Below are positions 1 to 7,267 of a stretch of DNA of 12,689 nt, one piece after another. The notes under the pieces were generated by a model that ran no database searches, was not told where the DNA came from, and saw only the letters and a program-made list of their open reading frames with translations. Numbering within the stretch: the stretch's first letter is position 1; the number at the start of each line of letters is the position of its first letter. A program made the position numbers and the translations under genes. Origin of the DNA: Actinomycetota bacterium (GTDB taxonomy: Bacteria; Actinomycetota; Geothermincolia; Fen-727; JAQURN01); NCBI GenBank assembly GCA_028715585.1, contig JAQURN010000025.1, forward strand, positions 1-12,689, in the 5' to 3' direction.

Positions 1-1400
1 AAAAATGCATCCGATGCCATTACCGAGTCCAAAGCTTTCTCTCCCGCCTTTATGGAAGCGATGGTGACCGAATCCACCCTGCTCATCTGGCCAGCTCCTA
101 TGCCTACAGTCTTTTTGGACTTCGCGAAAACTATCGCGTTCGACTTGACATGGCGGCAGACCTTCCAGGCAAAAAGCAAATCCTCCCACTGGGAATCGGT
201 GGGCGACGTTTTAGTAACCACTTTCATCGAATCCTTCCCCAACATATCCGAGTCGTAATCCTGGAGAAGAAGCCCGCCCCTAATCCTTCTCATGTCATAG
301 GCTTTCTCCTCGCCACTGGCTTCCCACTTCCCTACCTCGAGAATTCGAATGCCTTTCTTCTTCTTTAGTAGTTCGAGTGCCCCTGGCTCACATGAGGGAG
401 CAAGGAGGACTTCCACGAAAAGCTCTTTCAGCTCAAAGGCGGTTTCCTCATCCACTGGGTGGTTGAAGGCGATAACCGAACCGAACGCGGAAACCGAATC
501 GCACTCGTAAGCCCCGAGATAAGCCTCGCGTGGGGTTTCCCCAAGCGCTACTCCACAGGGGTTGTTGTGTTTTATTATCACGCAGGCGGGTTCAGTAAAA
601 TCCACGACTCCCTGCCAGGCGGCTTCGGCATCGAGAATGTTATTGAAAGACAGAGGCGCATCGGTGAGCCGTTTTGCCTCAGTTACCGGACCGCTCGCGC
701 CTGCCTCGCGGTAAAACGCAGCCATCTGGTGAGGATTCTCGCCATACCTCAAATCCAATTCTTTTTTCAAGCTGAGAAGCATCTCTCGAGGAAATCTCTC
801 CTTCTCTCCCTCCACGCCAGAAAGATAAGAGGCAATCATGGAGTCGTAGCTGGCAGTGTGCGCAAAAGCCTCCAGCGCGAGTCTGCGCTTCGTAGCGTCG
901 CTGAGCTGCCCGCCGGATTCAGCCATCTCACTAATCACTTCACGGTAACGAGTGGGATTTACCACCACCGCCACGTGGGCGTGGTTTTTGGCGGCAGCCC
1001 TGACCATGGTGGGTCCACCTATGTCTATCTGCTCTATAGCCTCCTCGAACTTCACATCAGGTTTGGAAATCGTCTCTTCAAAGGGATAGAGATTAACCGC
1101 GACGAGGTCTATGGGCAAGATTTTTTGATACTCGAGCTGGCGCATGTGTTCCTTGTTCGACCTGTCGGCAAGTATTCCAGCGTGAACCTTTGGGTGAAGC
1201 GTTTTCACCCTCCCGTCAAGCATCTCGGGAAAACCAGTAACCTCCGCAACAGGCGTAGCTTTGATGTTGTTCTGGCTCAAAAGCTTATAGGTGCCACCGG
1301 TCGATATGATTTCGACTCCCATTGAAGAAAGCTCGCTTGCGAACCATACCACGTCAGTCTTGTCCGAGACACTTATAAGCGCCCTGTTTATTTTTCCCAT
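1..1400 (-). CDS. purH: PurH, bifunctional AICAR transformylase / IMP cyclohydrolase (partial, C-terminus cut by window edge)
   Basis: Catalyses the last two steps of IMP synthesis in the cytoplasm: formylation of AICAR with 10-formyl-tetrahydrofolate, then ring closure to IMP. I translated the minus strand from the ATG at 1398-1400 and found an uninterrupted frame of 466 codons running off the left edge; family length is about 510-525, so roughly the last 50 residues are missing. The N-terminal MGS-like cyclohydrolase domain begins MGKINRALISVSDKT and carries DGRVKTLHPKVHAGIL and a GGPTMVRAAAKNH segment. The transformylase domain shows RYGENPHQ, SFNNILDAEAAW, the catalytic-loop motif KHNNPCG, VKSNAIV and GIGAGQMSRVDS, all family hallmarks. 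The start coincides with the conserved family N-terminus; a GAGGAG lies only 1 nt from the ATG and an AGGGG about 10 nt away, so the exact ribosome site is unclear. It is the last visible gene of the pur run, 112 nt after purN. Confidence 0.97.
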   Translation of the reverse strand, partial: MGKINRALISVSDKTDVVWFASELSSMGVEIISTGGTYKLLSQNNIKATPVAEVTGFPEMLDGRVKTLHPKVHAGILADRSNKEHMRQLEYQKILPIDLVAVNLYPFEETISKPDVKFEEAIEQIDIGGPTMVRAAAKNHAHVAVVVNPTRYREVISEMAESGGQLSDATKRRLALEAFAHTASYDSMIASYLSGVEGEKERFPREMLLSLKKELDLRYGENPHQMAAFYREAGASGPVTEAKRLTDAPLSFNNILDAEAAWQGVVDFTEPACVIIKHNNPCGVALGETPREAYLGAYECDSVSAFGSVIAFNHPVDEETAFELKELFVEVLLAPSCEPGALELLKKKKGIRILEVGKWEASGEEKAYDMRRIRGGLLLQDYDSDMLGKDSMKVVTKTSPTDSQWEDLLFAWKVCRHVKSNAIVFAKSKKTVGIGAGQMSRVDSVTIASIKAGEKALDSVMASDAF

Positions 1401-1512
1401 GCTCCTCGTACCCCTTTCTTTTTTTAACTGGTATCAATTTAGTGAAAGTCTCGTGTTCGGGCAATATTACAACATCCTGGTAGGTGACTTCGCCGAAGCT
1501 CAAGAAGGGACT

Positions 1513-2124
1513 TTAGATGATTCGCACTTTTCGCCCCTCGAGCCTAGTTTTTCCTTCGCAGAAAAGCCTTATCGCTTCAGGGTAAATCCTGTATTCAGCC
1601 TGGTGAATTCTAGCATAGAGGGAATCCTCATCATCGTCTTCTTCCACCCTTACCGCCTCTTGAAGAATTATCGGACCGGTATCCTCGCCTTCGTCCACAA
1701 AATGAACCGTGACGCCGGTAACCTTCACTCCATACTCGAAGGCATCCTTTACGGCATGGGTGCCAGGGAAAGCGGGCAACAAGGCTGGATGTATGTTCAT
1801 CATCCTTCCATAGAATGCCTCGACGAGCTCTTTTCCCACAAGTCTCATGTAGCCAGCAAGAACAACCAGCTCTATTTTGGCATCCTGGAGGATTGAGGCT
1901 ATTTCGTGGTCATAGGCATCGCGGCTTGGAAAATCCGCAGGACGAACCACCTTAGTGGGTATTCCCCTTCGCCTTGCTCTCTCGAGGGCACAAGCCTCCT
2001 CGTTGTCACTTATAGCTATCTCAATTTTTGCGGGAACAGCCCCTTCATCAATCGCCTTGGCAATGTTCTCGAGGTTAGTGCCCGACCCCGAGGCAAGAAT
2101 TGCAAGGCGCGTAGGTGAAGTCAT
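1513..2124 (-). CDS. purN: PurN, phosphoribosylglycinamide (GAR) formyltransferase, folate dependent
   Basis: Transfers a formyl group from 10-formyl-tetrahydrofolate to GAR, giving FGAR, the third step of purine synthesis. The 203-residue product matches the family's usual length (about 190-215). The N-terminal phosphate-binding loop ASGSGTNLENI is at residues 11-21. The catalytic segment NIHPALLPAFPG (110-121) supplies the Asn and His, and VHFVDEGEDTGPII (140-153) supplies a second His (141) and the catalytic Asp (148), equivalent to N106, H108 and D144 of the E. coli enzyme by motif matching. A short acidic stretch (EEDDDED, 161-167) follows, in a region that is variable in the family. The start is the only ATG before the conserved loop; the upstream AAAGAG is a weak ribosome site directly against the ATG. 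It lies 54 nt after purM and 112 nt before purH in the same direction. Confidence 0.97.
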   Translation of the reverse strand: MTSPTRLAILASGSGTNLENIAKAIDEGAVPAKIEIAISDNEEACALERARRRGIPTKVVRPADFPSRDAYDHEIASILQDAKIELVVLAGYMRLVGKELVEAFYGRMMNIHPALLPAFPGTHAVKDAFEYGVKVTGVTVHFVDEGEDTGPIILQEAVRVEEDDDEDSLYARIHQAEYRIYPEAIRLFCEGKTRLEGRKVRII

Positions 2125-2178
2125 CTCTTTTTATACCCGTCTTTCCTTATCTCGACTCGTTTAGAGTGGACAAATCCT

Positions 2179-3228
2179 TCAAGAATAGCGAACGCCCTCG
2201 CCTTCCCCAATAATCTTTCCAATCTCGTAAGCCTTGTAGCCCTCTCCCTCGATTATCTCAATCGCCCTTGGCACCCACCCAGGATCCATCACCAAAAGCA
2301 TCCCCACCCCCATGTTGAAAACCCTGAACATCTCAGCCAAGTCAACGTTTCCGACCTTCTGGAGAAATTTGAATATAGGAAGCACCTCCCATGAACCCAC
2401 CTCTATTTCAGCTCCCATCCCTTTTGGCAAAACCCTGGGAAGATTTTCGGTTATGCCACCCCCCGTCACGTGGGCAATAGCTCCTATCTCGCATGATTTT
2501 ATAGTTTTAAGGACCGCACGCGCGTATATGTGGGAAGGGGCGAGGAGCTCCTCGCCCAGCTCAAACCCGAAGTCGGCTATCCGGTCGCCTAGCTTATAGT
2601 CTCCCGAATCGAAGAGAAGCTTCCGCACTAGGGAATAGCCGTTCGAGTGAAGACCCGCCGAGGCGATGCCTACAATCGAGTCGGAGAGCTTCACACGTGA
2701 ACCGTCTATTATTTCGCTCTTCTCCACCACTCCCACGCAGAATCCGGCGAGGTCGTACTCGTCTGGTTCCATCACCCCTGGATGTTCCGCGGTTTCTCCG
2801 CCTATCAGAGCGCAGCCCGCCTTCTTACACCCTTCCGCCATTCCGCCCACTATCGCGGCAATTTTCTCGGGCACCAGTTTACCTGTAGCGATGTAATCCT
2901 CGAAAAAGAGGGGCTCCGCGCCCGTGGTAACGACATCGTCCGCGCACATAGCCAAGAGGTCTATACCGACCGTATCGTGCCTGTCCATCATCTGCGCAAT
3001 CTTGAGCTTGGTCCCTACGCCATCCGTCGCCGAAACAAGGATGGGCTCGCGGTACCGAGAGGTATCGAGCTTAAACATGGCTCCAAATCCGCCGACTCGC
3101 CCCATCACCTCTGGCCTCATGGTGGAAGAAACCTTCTCACCTATTAGGCGAACCGCATCCGAGGCGGCGCCCAGGTCAATCCCAGCCCATAGGTAATCAG
3201 CGCCAGAAACGGGTTTGTCCTCGTTCAT
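2179..3228 (-). CDS. purM: PurM, phosphoribosylformylglycinamidine cyclo-ligase (AIR synthetase)
   Basis: ATP-dependent closure of FGAM to aminoimidazole ribonucleotide (AIR), the fifth step of purine synthesis. The 349-residue product is close to the E. coli length of 345. Signature stretches are VGGFGAMFKLD (45-55), the ATP/substrate region TDGVGTKLKIA (68-78), GIDLLAMCADDVVTTGAEPL (88-107), GGETAEHPGVM (143-153), and HVTGGGITENLPRVLP toward the C-terminal half. The protein belongs to the same ATP-binding superfamily as PurL encoded upstream. The ATG at 3226-3228 is preceded by GGGAG at about 4-5 nt, a good ribosome site, and lies 21 nt after the purF stop, so translation of the two genes is likely linked. 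No missing key residue was noticed. Confidence 0.97.
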   Translation of the reverse strand: MNEDKPVSGADYLWAGIDLGAASDAVRLIGEKVSSTMRPEVMGRVGGFGAMFKLDTSRYREPILVSATDGVGTKLKIAQMMDRHDTVGIDLLAMCADDVVTTGAEPLFFEDYIATGKLVPEKIAAIVGGMAEGCKKAGCALIGGETAEHPGVMEPDEYDLAGFCVGVVEKSEIIDGSRVKLSDSIVGIASAGLHSNGYSLVRKLLFDSGDYKLGDRIADFGFELGEELLAPSHIYARAVLKTIKSCEIGAIAHVTGGGITENLPRVLPKGMGAEIEVGSWEVLPIFKFLQKVGNVDLAEMFRVFNMGVGMLLVMDPGWVPRAIEIIEGEGYKAYEIGKIIGEGEGVRYS

Positions 3229-3249
3229 AAAGCTCCCATTTATCTTAAG

Positions 3250-4650
3250 CTACATGCCTTCTCGCGTTTTCTCCAATTTGAACTTGGATATCTCGAGCTC
3301 GCGGGGTACCTCTATGGGGTAGGCGCCATCGAAGCAGGCGGTACAGAACTTCTCGCGCTCTCCGCATGAGGAAATGAGGTCGTCCATCCCCATGTAAGAA
3401 AGACTATCCACCCCCAAAAAATCCTTTATCTGGTCAACCTCGAGATTGGAGGCGATGAGCTCGTCCCTGTTGGCAGTGTCGATGCCATAGAAGCAGGGAT
3501 ATCTTATGGGAGGAGAACTTATCCTCATATGAACCTCTCGGGCTCCTCCCTCCCTCAACAACTCCACTATCTTGCGGCTCGTGGTGCCTCGCACTATCGA
3601 ATCGTCCACAACCACAAGCCGCTTACCCGCTATGGAAGGAGCAAGGGCATTTAGCTTCAAGCGGACACCAAGATTTCGCATTTCTTGGGTAGGCTGAATG
3701 AATGTCCTGCCGATGTAGCGGTTTTTGATTAGCCCCTCGCCAAATGGAATGCCCGCCCTCTCAGCGTATCCAACCGCGGCTGGTATTCCCGAATCTGGAA
3801 CGGGGATGACCATGTCCGCGGTGATGTTATCATTTTCCGCCATGTGAAAGCCCATGCGCTTCCTCACGTCATAGACCAGCCTGTCTTGAAGGATGGTGTC
3901 AGGTCTGGCGAAGTAGATGAACTCAAAGATGCAAAGAGCAGACCTTGGCGAAGGAGCAAACCTTTTTGCCTCGATGCCACTCTCGCTGATTCTCACAACC
4001 TCTCCCGGCTCGACCTCCCTGAGCATCCTGGCTCCCACCACATCAAGCGCCGGAGACTCGCTGGCAATAAGGGCGGTTTCCTTGCCTGTTCCTATGCACA
4101 AAGGTCTTATGCCGTAAGGGTCTCTGATTCCATAAAGCCCTTCCTCGGTAAGAAGCACTATCGAATAGGCCCCTTTCATGGCGGGAAAAACATCTTCGAT
4201 GGCCTGGAGGGTAGTCTTGGCTTTCGAAGAGCGGAGAAGTCCACTCATTACCTCAGTATCGGTGGTAGATGTGAGATCGAGATTCTCCTCCTCCAGGTAA
4301 CCTCTGAGCTCGATAGTATTTACCAGGTTACTGTTTTGCGCAATCGCGCATGGTCCTCTCTCCGTCATCTCGTAAAGAGGCTGAGCATCCTTCCAGGAAT
4401 TGGAACCAGTGGTAGAGTAACGGACGTGACCGATGGCAGAGTCTCCTCGCAGGTTTACGAAGCTGTTCTCATTGAAAACCTGGGAAACCAAGCCTAGGTC
4501 TTTAACGACTATTATTCCATCCCCGCTGGTAACCGCTATCCCGGCACTTTCCTGCCCCCTGTGCTGAAGGGCATAGAGACCAAAGTAGGTCATCTTGCCC
4601 ACCTCTTTACCAGGGGCGTGAATCCCAAAGACTCCGCATTCCTCTTTCAT
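3250..4650 (-). CDS. purF: PurF, amidophosphoribosyltransferase, Fe-S type, with unusual glutaminase motif
   Basis: Committed step of purine synthesis: PRPP plus glutamine gives phosphoribosylamine. The 466-residue protein has an N-terminal class II glutaminase domain (Cys5 nucleophile after a short MKEE propeptide, GLYALQHRGQESAG at 24-37, GHVRYSTTG at 74-82) and a C-terminal type I PRT domain with the PRPP loop VVVDDSIVRGTTS (346-358). Four cysteines fit the 4Fe-4S ligands of the Bacillus subtilis-type enzyme: C240 in ALCIFEF, C386 in YPCFYG, and C436/C439 in FCTACFDG. That type is made as a precursor and is oxygen sensitive, as known for the family. One oddity is that the oxyanion-hole motif, usually AHNGN, reads AQNSN here (residues 104-108); I rechecked this against the bases at 4327-4341. 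The ATG has only a weak GAGAAA upstream. It sits 129 nt after purL and 21 nt before purM. Confidence 0.97.
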   Translation of the reverse strand: MKEECGVFGIHAPGKEVGKMTYFGLYALQHRGQESAGIAVTSGDGIIVVKDLGLVSQVFNENSFVNLRGDSAIGHVRYSTTGSNSWKDAQPLYEMTERGPCAIAQNSNLVNTIELRGYLEEENLDLTSTTDTEVMSGLLRSSKAKTTLQAIEDVFPAMKGAYSIVLLTEEGLYGIRDPYGIRPLCIGTGKETALIASESPALDVVGARMLREVEPGEVVRISESGIEAKRFAPSPRSALCIFEFIYFARPDTILQDRLVYDVRKRMGFHMAENDNITADMVIPVPDSGIPAAVGYAERAGIPFGEGLIKNRYIGRTFIQPTQEMRNLGVRLKLNALAPSIAGKRLVVVDDSIVRGTTSRKIVELLREGGAREVHMRISSPPIRYPCFYGIDTANRDELIASNLEVDQIKDFLGVDSLSYMGMDDLISSCGEREKFCTACFDGAYPIEVPRELEISKFKLEKTREGM

Positions 4651-4705
4651 TGATTTTCTCAGCGAATCCAGTTGTTCGAAACCAGCTTACACCACGCGCA
4701 AATTT

Positions 4706-4758
4706 AGTTTAGCACTCAATTCAGGGAGAGAACGAAATCCCGAAGGGATTATTGTCAA
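4706..4758 (-). promoter_or_regulatory. purL-purF intergenic hairpin and possible weak internal promoter
   Basis: The 129-nt gap 4651-4779 is one of the two largest inside the pur run. It holds a perfect 6-bp hairpin (AATCCC, 3-nt loop, GGGATT; 4736-4750), preceded on the minus strand by an isolated TTGACA (4753-4758), and then an extended -10-like TGCTAAACT (4706-4714). The TTGACA has no acceptable -10 at 16-18 nt and the -10-like box has no good -35, so a promoter is only a possibility. No U-run follows the hairpin, so it is not a canonical terminator; it may be an RNA processing or stability element. Inference only. Confidence 0.25.
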
Positions 4759-4779
4759 AATTTAAGGAAAACGAAGAAT

Positions 4780-6978
4780 TCACGCCTCGAGAGAAGAGGA
4801 GATGATTTTCTCGAGGAAACGCTCGTACGCGTCTCTCACCTCATCGAGCGAAATCTTAATGTAGTCGCCAATCTCCACAGAGCCGCCGCCCGTCTTGCCG
4901 ACTGCCCCAACGACGAGACCAAACTCATCGAGAAGAGCTCTTACCTCGTCTTCCCTTTCCGCTTCGAAACTCACCAATACTCTGGACTGGCTTTCGCTGA
5001 AGCAAGCAACATGAGGGGGGAGTTCTTCGGCAATCTCCATTGACGCGCCAACCCCACCCAGAACGCATGATTCGCAAAGCGCGACCGCAAGCCCTCCATC
5101 ACTCAGGTCATGAGCCGATTTCAAGAGATGGCGAGAGGCAGCCTCCACCAAAAACTGGGCGAGCGCCTTCTCTTTTTTTAAATCCAGCGCCGGAGGGTTA
5201 CCACTCACCTCTTTATAAATAACTTTGAGGTATTCGCTTCCACCCAGCTCGTCTTTTGTCTCGCCAATCAAGAAAACGGTGTCTCCCGAGCCTTGGAAAG
5301 CGGCTTCGAGCCTTGACTCAAAATCATCGAGCACTCCAAGCATTCCAATCACTGGAGTGGGATATATCGCCTCTCCGAAGGATTCGTTGTAAAAGCTCAC
5401 GTTACCGCCAACCACGGGCGTTTCAAAGGCTCTCGCGGCATCCGCGAGACCTTCCACGGATTTCTCAAACTGCCAGAAAATCTCCGGCTTCTCGGGATTT
5501 CCAAAGTTGAGGCAGTTGGTTATCGCTGTTGGCCGAGCTCCCGAGCAGGCAACATTCCTTGCGCTCTCAGCGAGCGCTATCTGGGTTCCAAGATAAGGGT
5601 CGAGATAACAATACCTGCCGTTGCAATCAGAGGAGAGCGCAATTGCTTTCCTAGAGCCTTTTATCCTCAACACCGCCGCGTCGCTTCCGGGGGTTATGAG
5701 CGTGTTTGTCATGACCATATAATCGTACTGCTCGTAAACCCATCTCTTGCTGGAAATGTCTGGGGAGCCAAGAAGCGAAAGGAGCGCACCCTTGGGGTCA
5801 TCCAGTGGGGACTGGGAAGATGGGCTCATGTTTGAAACCTCATCCAGATAAGCGGGTCTTTTTGCTTCTCTCCTGTATTCGGGGCCTCGAGCGAGGGAGC
5901 TTGCGGGAACCTCCGCCACAACCTCGTCACCCATTTTCAGCCTCAAGACGTCATCCTCAATCACTCGAGCGAGAGGGGTAGCGCTCAATCCCCATTTAGA
6001 GCAAATCTCGAGCACTTCATCCAACTTCTCAGGTTCACAAATGGCGAACATGCGCTCCTGGGACTCCGACATCATAATCTCCACTGGCTCCATGTCAGCT
6101 TCCCTGAGTGGAACCTTGGAAATATCAACCTCCATCCCACAACCGCCCCTCTCCGCGGTTTCGCACGTAGCGCAGGTCAACCCGGCTCCGCCCAAATCCT
6201 GCAATCCCAAAAGAAGCCCTCGCTCGTGCATCTCCAGGCACGCTTCAATCAAGAGCTTTTCCGTAAATGGGTCACCTGCCTGGACACTCGGTCGCTGAGC
6301 GGCTGATTTCTCGTCGAACTCCTGGGAAGCCAGGACGCTAACCCCCCCTATTCCATCCCTACCCGTAGAGGAGCCAATGAGAACGCCTATACTTCCTGGC
6401 TTGGAGGCACGCCCGAAAACTAGTCGCTCCTTCGGCAAGACGCCAACGCACATCACGTTCGCGAGAGGATTTCCCTGGTAGCTGTCCTCGAAGTAGATAT
6501 CCCCCCCTACGGTGGGGATGCCAAGGCAATTCCCATAAGATGAAATTCCTTCAACGACTCCCTCGAGCAGATATCTCGTTCTGGGGTTTTCAAGCGACCC
6601 AAAACGAAGTGGATCCAAAAGGGCAATGGGTCGAGCACCCATGGTGAAGATATCCCTCACCATCCCCCCAACGCCGGTAGCCGCTCCTTGGAATGGCTCA
6701 ATCGCGCTGGGATGGTTATGAGATTCCATCTTGAAGACCACAGCCACTCCATCGCCTATGTCCACTACCCCAGCGTTTTCCCCTGGTCCAACAAGAACGC
6801 GCGGCCCCTCGGTGGGAAGTTTGGAAAGTTCACGCTTCGAGCTCTTGTAGCTGCAATGCTCAGACCACATCACAGAATACATCCCGAGCTCCACCTTGTT
6901 GGGCTCGCGTGATAGGGTCTCTATGATTCGGTTGTATTCCTCCGTGGTGAGACCCAGTTCCTCGTAAAGTTCAGCCAT
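4780..6978 (-). CDS. purL: PurL, phosphoribosylformylglycinamidine (FGAM) synthase II, small PurL form
   Basis: ATP-dependent conversion of FGAR to FGAM, the fourth purine step, using ammonia delivered by a separate glutaminase. At 732 residues this is the small PurL, which in bacteria and archaea works in a complex with PurS and the glutaminase PurQ; it is not the fused ~1300-residue enterobacterial form. Motifs in order: MWSEHCSYKSSKRELSKLP (37-55) with His41, VVFKMESHNHPSAIEPFQGAATGVGG (80-105) with the His88 region, GGDIYFEDSYQGNPLANVMCVG, STGRDGIGGVSVLASQ, LQDLGGAGLTCATCETA in the first half; NCLNFGNPEKPEIFW, VVGGNVSFYNES and SAHDLSDGGLAVAL in the second, reflecting the internal duplication. 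AGAGGA lies 5 nt before the ATG at 6976-6978. The gene follows the MoaD-like gene by 27 nt. No purS or purQ occurs in the window, which is odd for a gene in an otherwise well-kept pur cluster. Confidence 0.97.
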   Translation of the reverse strand: MAELYEELGLTTEEYNRIIETLSREPNKVELGMYSVMWSEHCSYKSSKRELSKLPTEGPRVLVGPGENAGVVDIGDGVAVVFKMESHNHPSAIEPFQGAATGVGGMVRDIFTMGARPIALLDPLRFGSLENPRTRYLLEGVVEGISSYGNCLGIPTVGGDIYFEDSYQGNPLANVMCVGVLPKERLVFGRASKPGSIGVLIGSSTGRDGIGGVSVLASQEFDEKSAAQRPSVQAGDPFTEKLLIEACLEMHERGLLLGLQDLGGAGLTCATCETAERGGCGMEVDISKVPLREADMEPVEIMMSESQERMFAICEPEKLDEVLEICSKWGLSATPLARVIEDDVLRLKMGDEVVAEVPASSLARGPEYRREAKRPAYLDEVSNMSPSSQSPLDDPKGALLSLLGSPDISSKRWVYEQYDYMVMTNTLITPGSDAAVLRIKGSRKAIALSSDCNGRYCYLDPYLGTQIALAESARNVACSGARPTAITNCLNFGNPEKPEIFWQFEKSVEGLADAARAFETPVVGGNVSFYNESFGEAIYPTPVIGMLGVLDDFESRLEAAFQGSGDTVFLIGETKDELGGSEYLKVIYKEVSGNPPALDLKKEKALAQFLVEAASRHLLKSAHDLSDGGLAVALCESCVLGGVGASMEIAEELPPHVACFSESQSRVLVSFEAEREDEVRALLDEFGLVVGAVGKTGGGSVEIGDYIKISLDEVRDAYERFLEKIISSSLEA

Positions 6979-7005
6979 GAGATTCCTCTTTTCTAACCTA
7001 TCGCG

Positions 7006-7254
7006 CTAGCCGCCCCCCAAGGGAGGGAACAAAGAGACAATGTCATCCTTTCCAAGGGGCGTCCTTCTCCCTTTTAGATGGATAACATTCTTTCCATTTA
7101 CCAATACGGTGGTCGTCTTGAGATGGCGGGCAAGCCTTCCCTCATACATTTGGGAAAGACGCTGTAAAAGCTCGCTCAACGAAGCGACTTCTATTTGTTC
7201 TTCTTTTTTCCCAACCACATTCCTCAGGGAAGCATAGTACTTAACAACAGCCAT
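7006..7254 (-). CDS. MoaD/ThiS-family ubiquitin-like sulfur carrier protein, AOR-associated
   Basis: Small (82 aa) beta-grasp protein of the MoaD/ThiS type. Such proteins are adenylated and thiocarboxylated on a C-terminal Gly-Gly and donate sulfur, in the MoaD case to build the dithiolene of molybdopterin. Visible support: size, the opening VVKYYASLRNVVGKKEEQIEV, the central TTVLVNGKNV, the KDDIVSLFPPLGGG ending, and a terminal diglycine directly before the TAG. It begins 13 nt after the aor stop; MoaD-like genes beside aor genes are a known arrangement and fit supply of the tungsto-/molybdopterin cofactor. The ribosome site is poorly placed (AGGA about 11 nt upstream), so translation may be coupled to aor. 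ThiS or another sulfur-carrier role cannot be excluded by sequence; MoaD-like is favoured by the FPP-x-x-GG ending and the neighbour. Confidence 0.88.
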   Translation of the reverse strand: MAVVKYYASLRNVVGKKEEQIEVASLSELLQRLSQMYEGRLARHLKTTTVLVNGKNVIHLKGRRTPLGKDDIVSLFPPLGGG

Positions 7255-7267
7255 GTGTATTGAGTTC

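Noticed and set aside
459..1325. Long plus-strand open frame of 288 codons opposite purH
   Set aside because: The minus-strand reading is an unmistakable PurH with conserved motifs throughout; the plus-strand product matches no family I recognise and is an antisense shadow. The same applies to other plus-strand frames opposite purN, purM, purF, purL, aor and ino1.
1401..1512. After the purN stop the same frame stays open for about 50 codons through the purN-purH gap and looks protein-like
   Set aside because: It begins after a TAA, has no ribosome site or start codon at its head, runs out of frame into purH, and PurN is already full length with no known C-terminal extension of this kind. A run of this length is not rare by chance.
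4709..4717. TTAGCACTC, an exact half of the CIRCE heat-shock operator, upstream of purF
   Set aside because: The second half (GAGTGCTAA after 9 nt) is absent; the sequence there is AGAGAACGA. A single 9-mer is not evidence of HrcA control.
4736..4750. Hairpin AATCCC/GGGATT between purL and purF as an intrinsic terminator
   Set aside because: Only 6 bp and not followed by a U-run in either direction; kept only as a low-confidence regulatory element.
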